48,344 bases of DNA. Origin: Deltaproteobacteria bacterium. Lineage in GTDB: Bacteria; Myxococcota_A; Polyangia; Polyangiales; Houyiibacteriaceae. The notes beneath the pieces are model-generated. The model worked only from the letters and a program-made list of their open reading frames with translations. It made no database searches and was not told the origin of the DNA. Shown here in pieces: positions 48,285 to 48,344 of this stretch (within the stretch, counting starts at the first letter, position 1; each line of letters opens with the position of its first letter). The stretch lies in assembly GCA_004283055.1 (NCBI GenBank), contig SHLP01000013.1, positions 1-48,344 of the forward strand. Direction: 5' to 3'. A program made the position numbers and the translations under genes.

Positions 48285-48344
48285 TAACCGGGGCGCGGAA
48301 AAAAGCGCGATTGGGGGCGGAGTCGACGTAACGAGTGACAATCT

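Noticed and set aside
48138-48341. A 67-codon minus-strand frame at the right edge
   Set aside because: It lies antisense to the patatin gene, with no motif and no start-site support.

Overview
The window is gene-dense, high-GC chromosomal DNA from a Gram-negative bacterium. It most resembles a myxobacterium or relative (phylum Myxococcota, possibly Polyangia); this is inferred from gene style, not from a database match. The pointers are a membrane-anchored Hanks-type Ser/Thr kinase inside a type IV pilus cluster, FHA/zinc-ribbon proteins, a PEGA-like membrane protein, an MCE lipid-transport protein, many lipoproteins, and TTG/GTG starts. I recognise no insertion sequence, phage gene, CRISPR array, tRNA or rRNA. 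No stretch over about 150 bases lacks a gene.

Layout. (1) 1-5.4 kb: 3' part of gyrA, a terminator-like hairpin, then a two-gene chaperone unit: an Hsp70 with a ~205-residue linker and no helical lid, and a small J-domain protein. (2) 5.4-9.8 kb: an overlapping hisB-hisH-hisA-hisF block followed by a membrane protein with twin PEGA-like domains. (3) 9.8-13.1 kb, minus strand: uppP, manC and a phosphohexomutase (sugar nucleotide and undecaprenyl-phosphate supply for envelope glycans). (4) 13.2-19.3 kb: an MCE protein, an EI24/CysZ-like membrane protein, a secreted protein, and two convergent FHA/zinc-ribbon paralogues, one in an operon with a bitopic Pro-rich protein that has a strong promoter. 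(5) 19.4-22.7 kb: an alpha/beta hydrolase, then trpG-trpD-trpC with overlapping frames. (6) 22.7-31.7 kb, minus strand: purM, purN, a FAD-oxidoreductase-like gene, pilT, a Ser/Thr kinase, pilC and a PilS-like sensor kinase. (7) 31.8-36.7 kb: a lipoprotein amidase, glnD and a TPR protein, overlapping by a few bases. (8) 36.7-43.5 kb, minus strand: tetR-holB, metG-HEAT-tatD, then a stand-alone rplC with its own promoter followed by rlmE. (9) 43.6-48.3 kb: mazG, a convergent lipoprotein-efp-epmA operon, a TPR-like membrane protein and a patatin-like phospholipase.

The most notable points are these. GlnD has a ruined HD (uridylyl-removing) site but an intact nucleotidyltransferase site. rlmE seems to start at CTG, directly after the in-frame TAG of rplC, with a good Shine-Dalgarno. 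rplC stands outside a ribosomal-protein operon. The lidless long-linker Hsp70 is paired with its own J protein. The FHA paralogue pair is convergent, and a near-leaderless promoter drives the linked membrane gene. A Ser/Thr kinase sits between pilT and pilC, and no PilR-type regulator is present. Several convergent gene pairs overlap by 11-56 bases.
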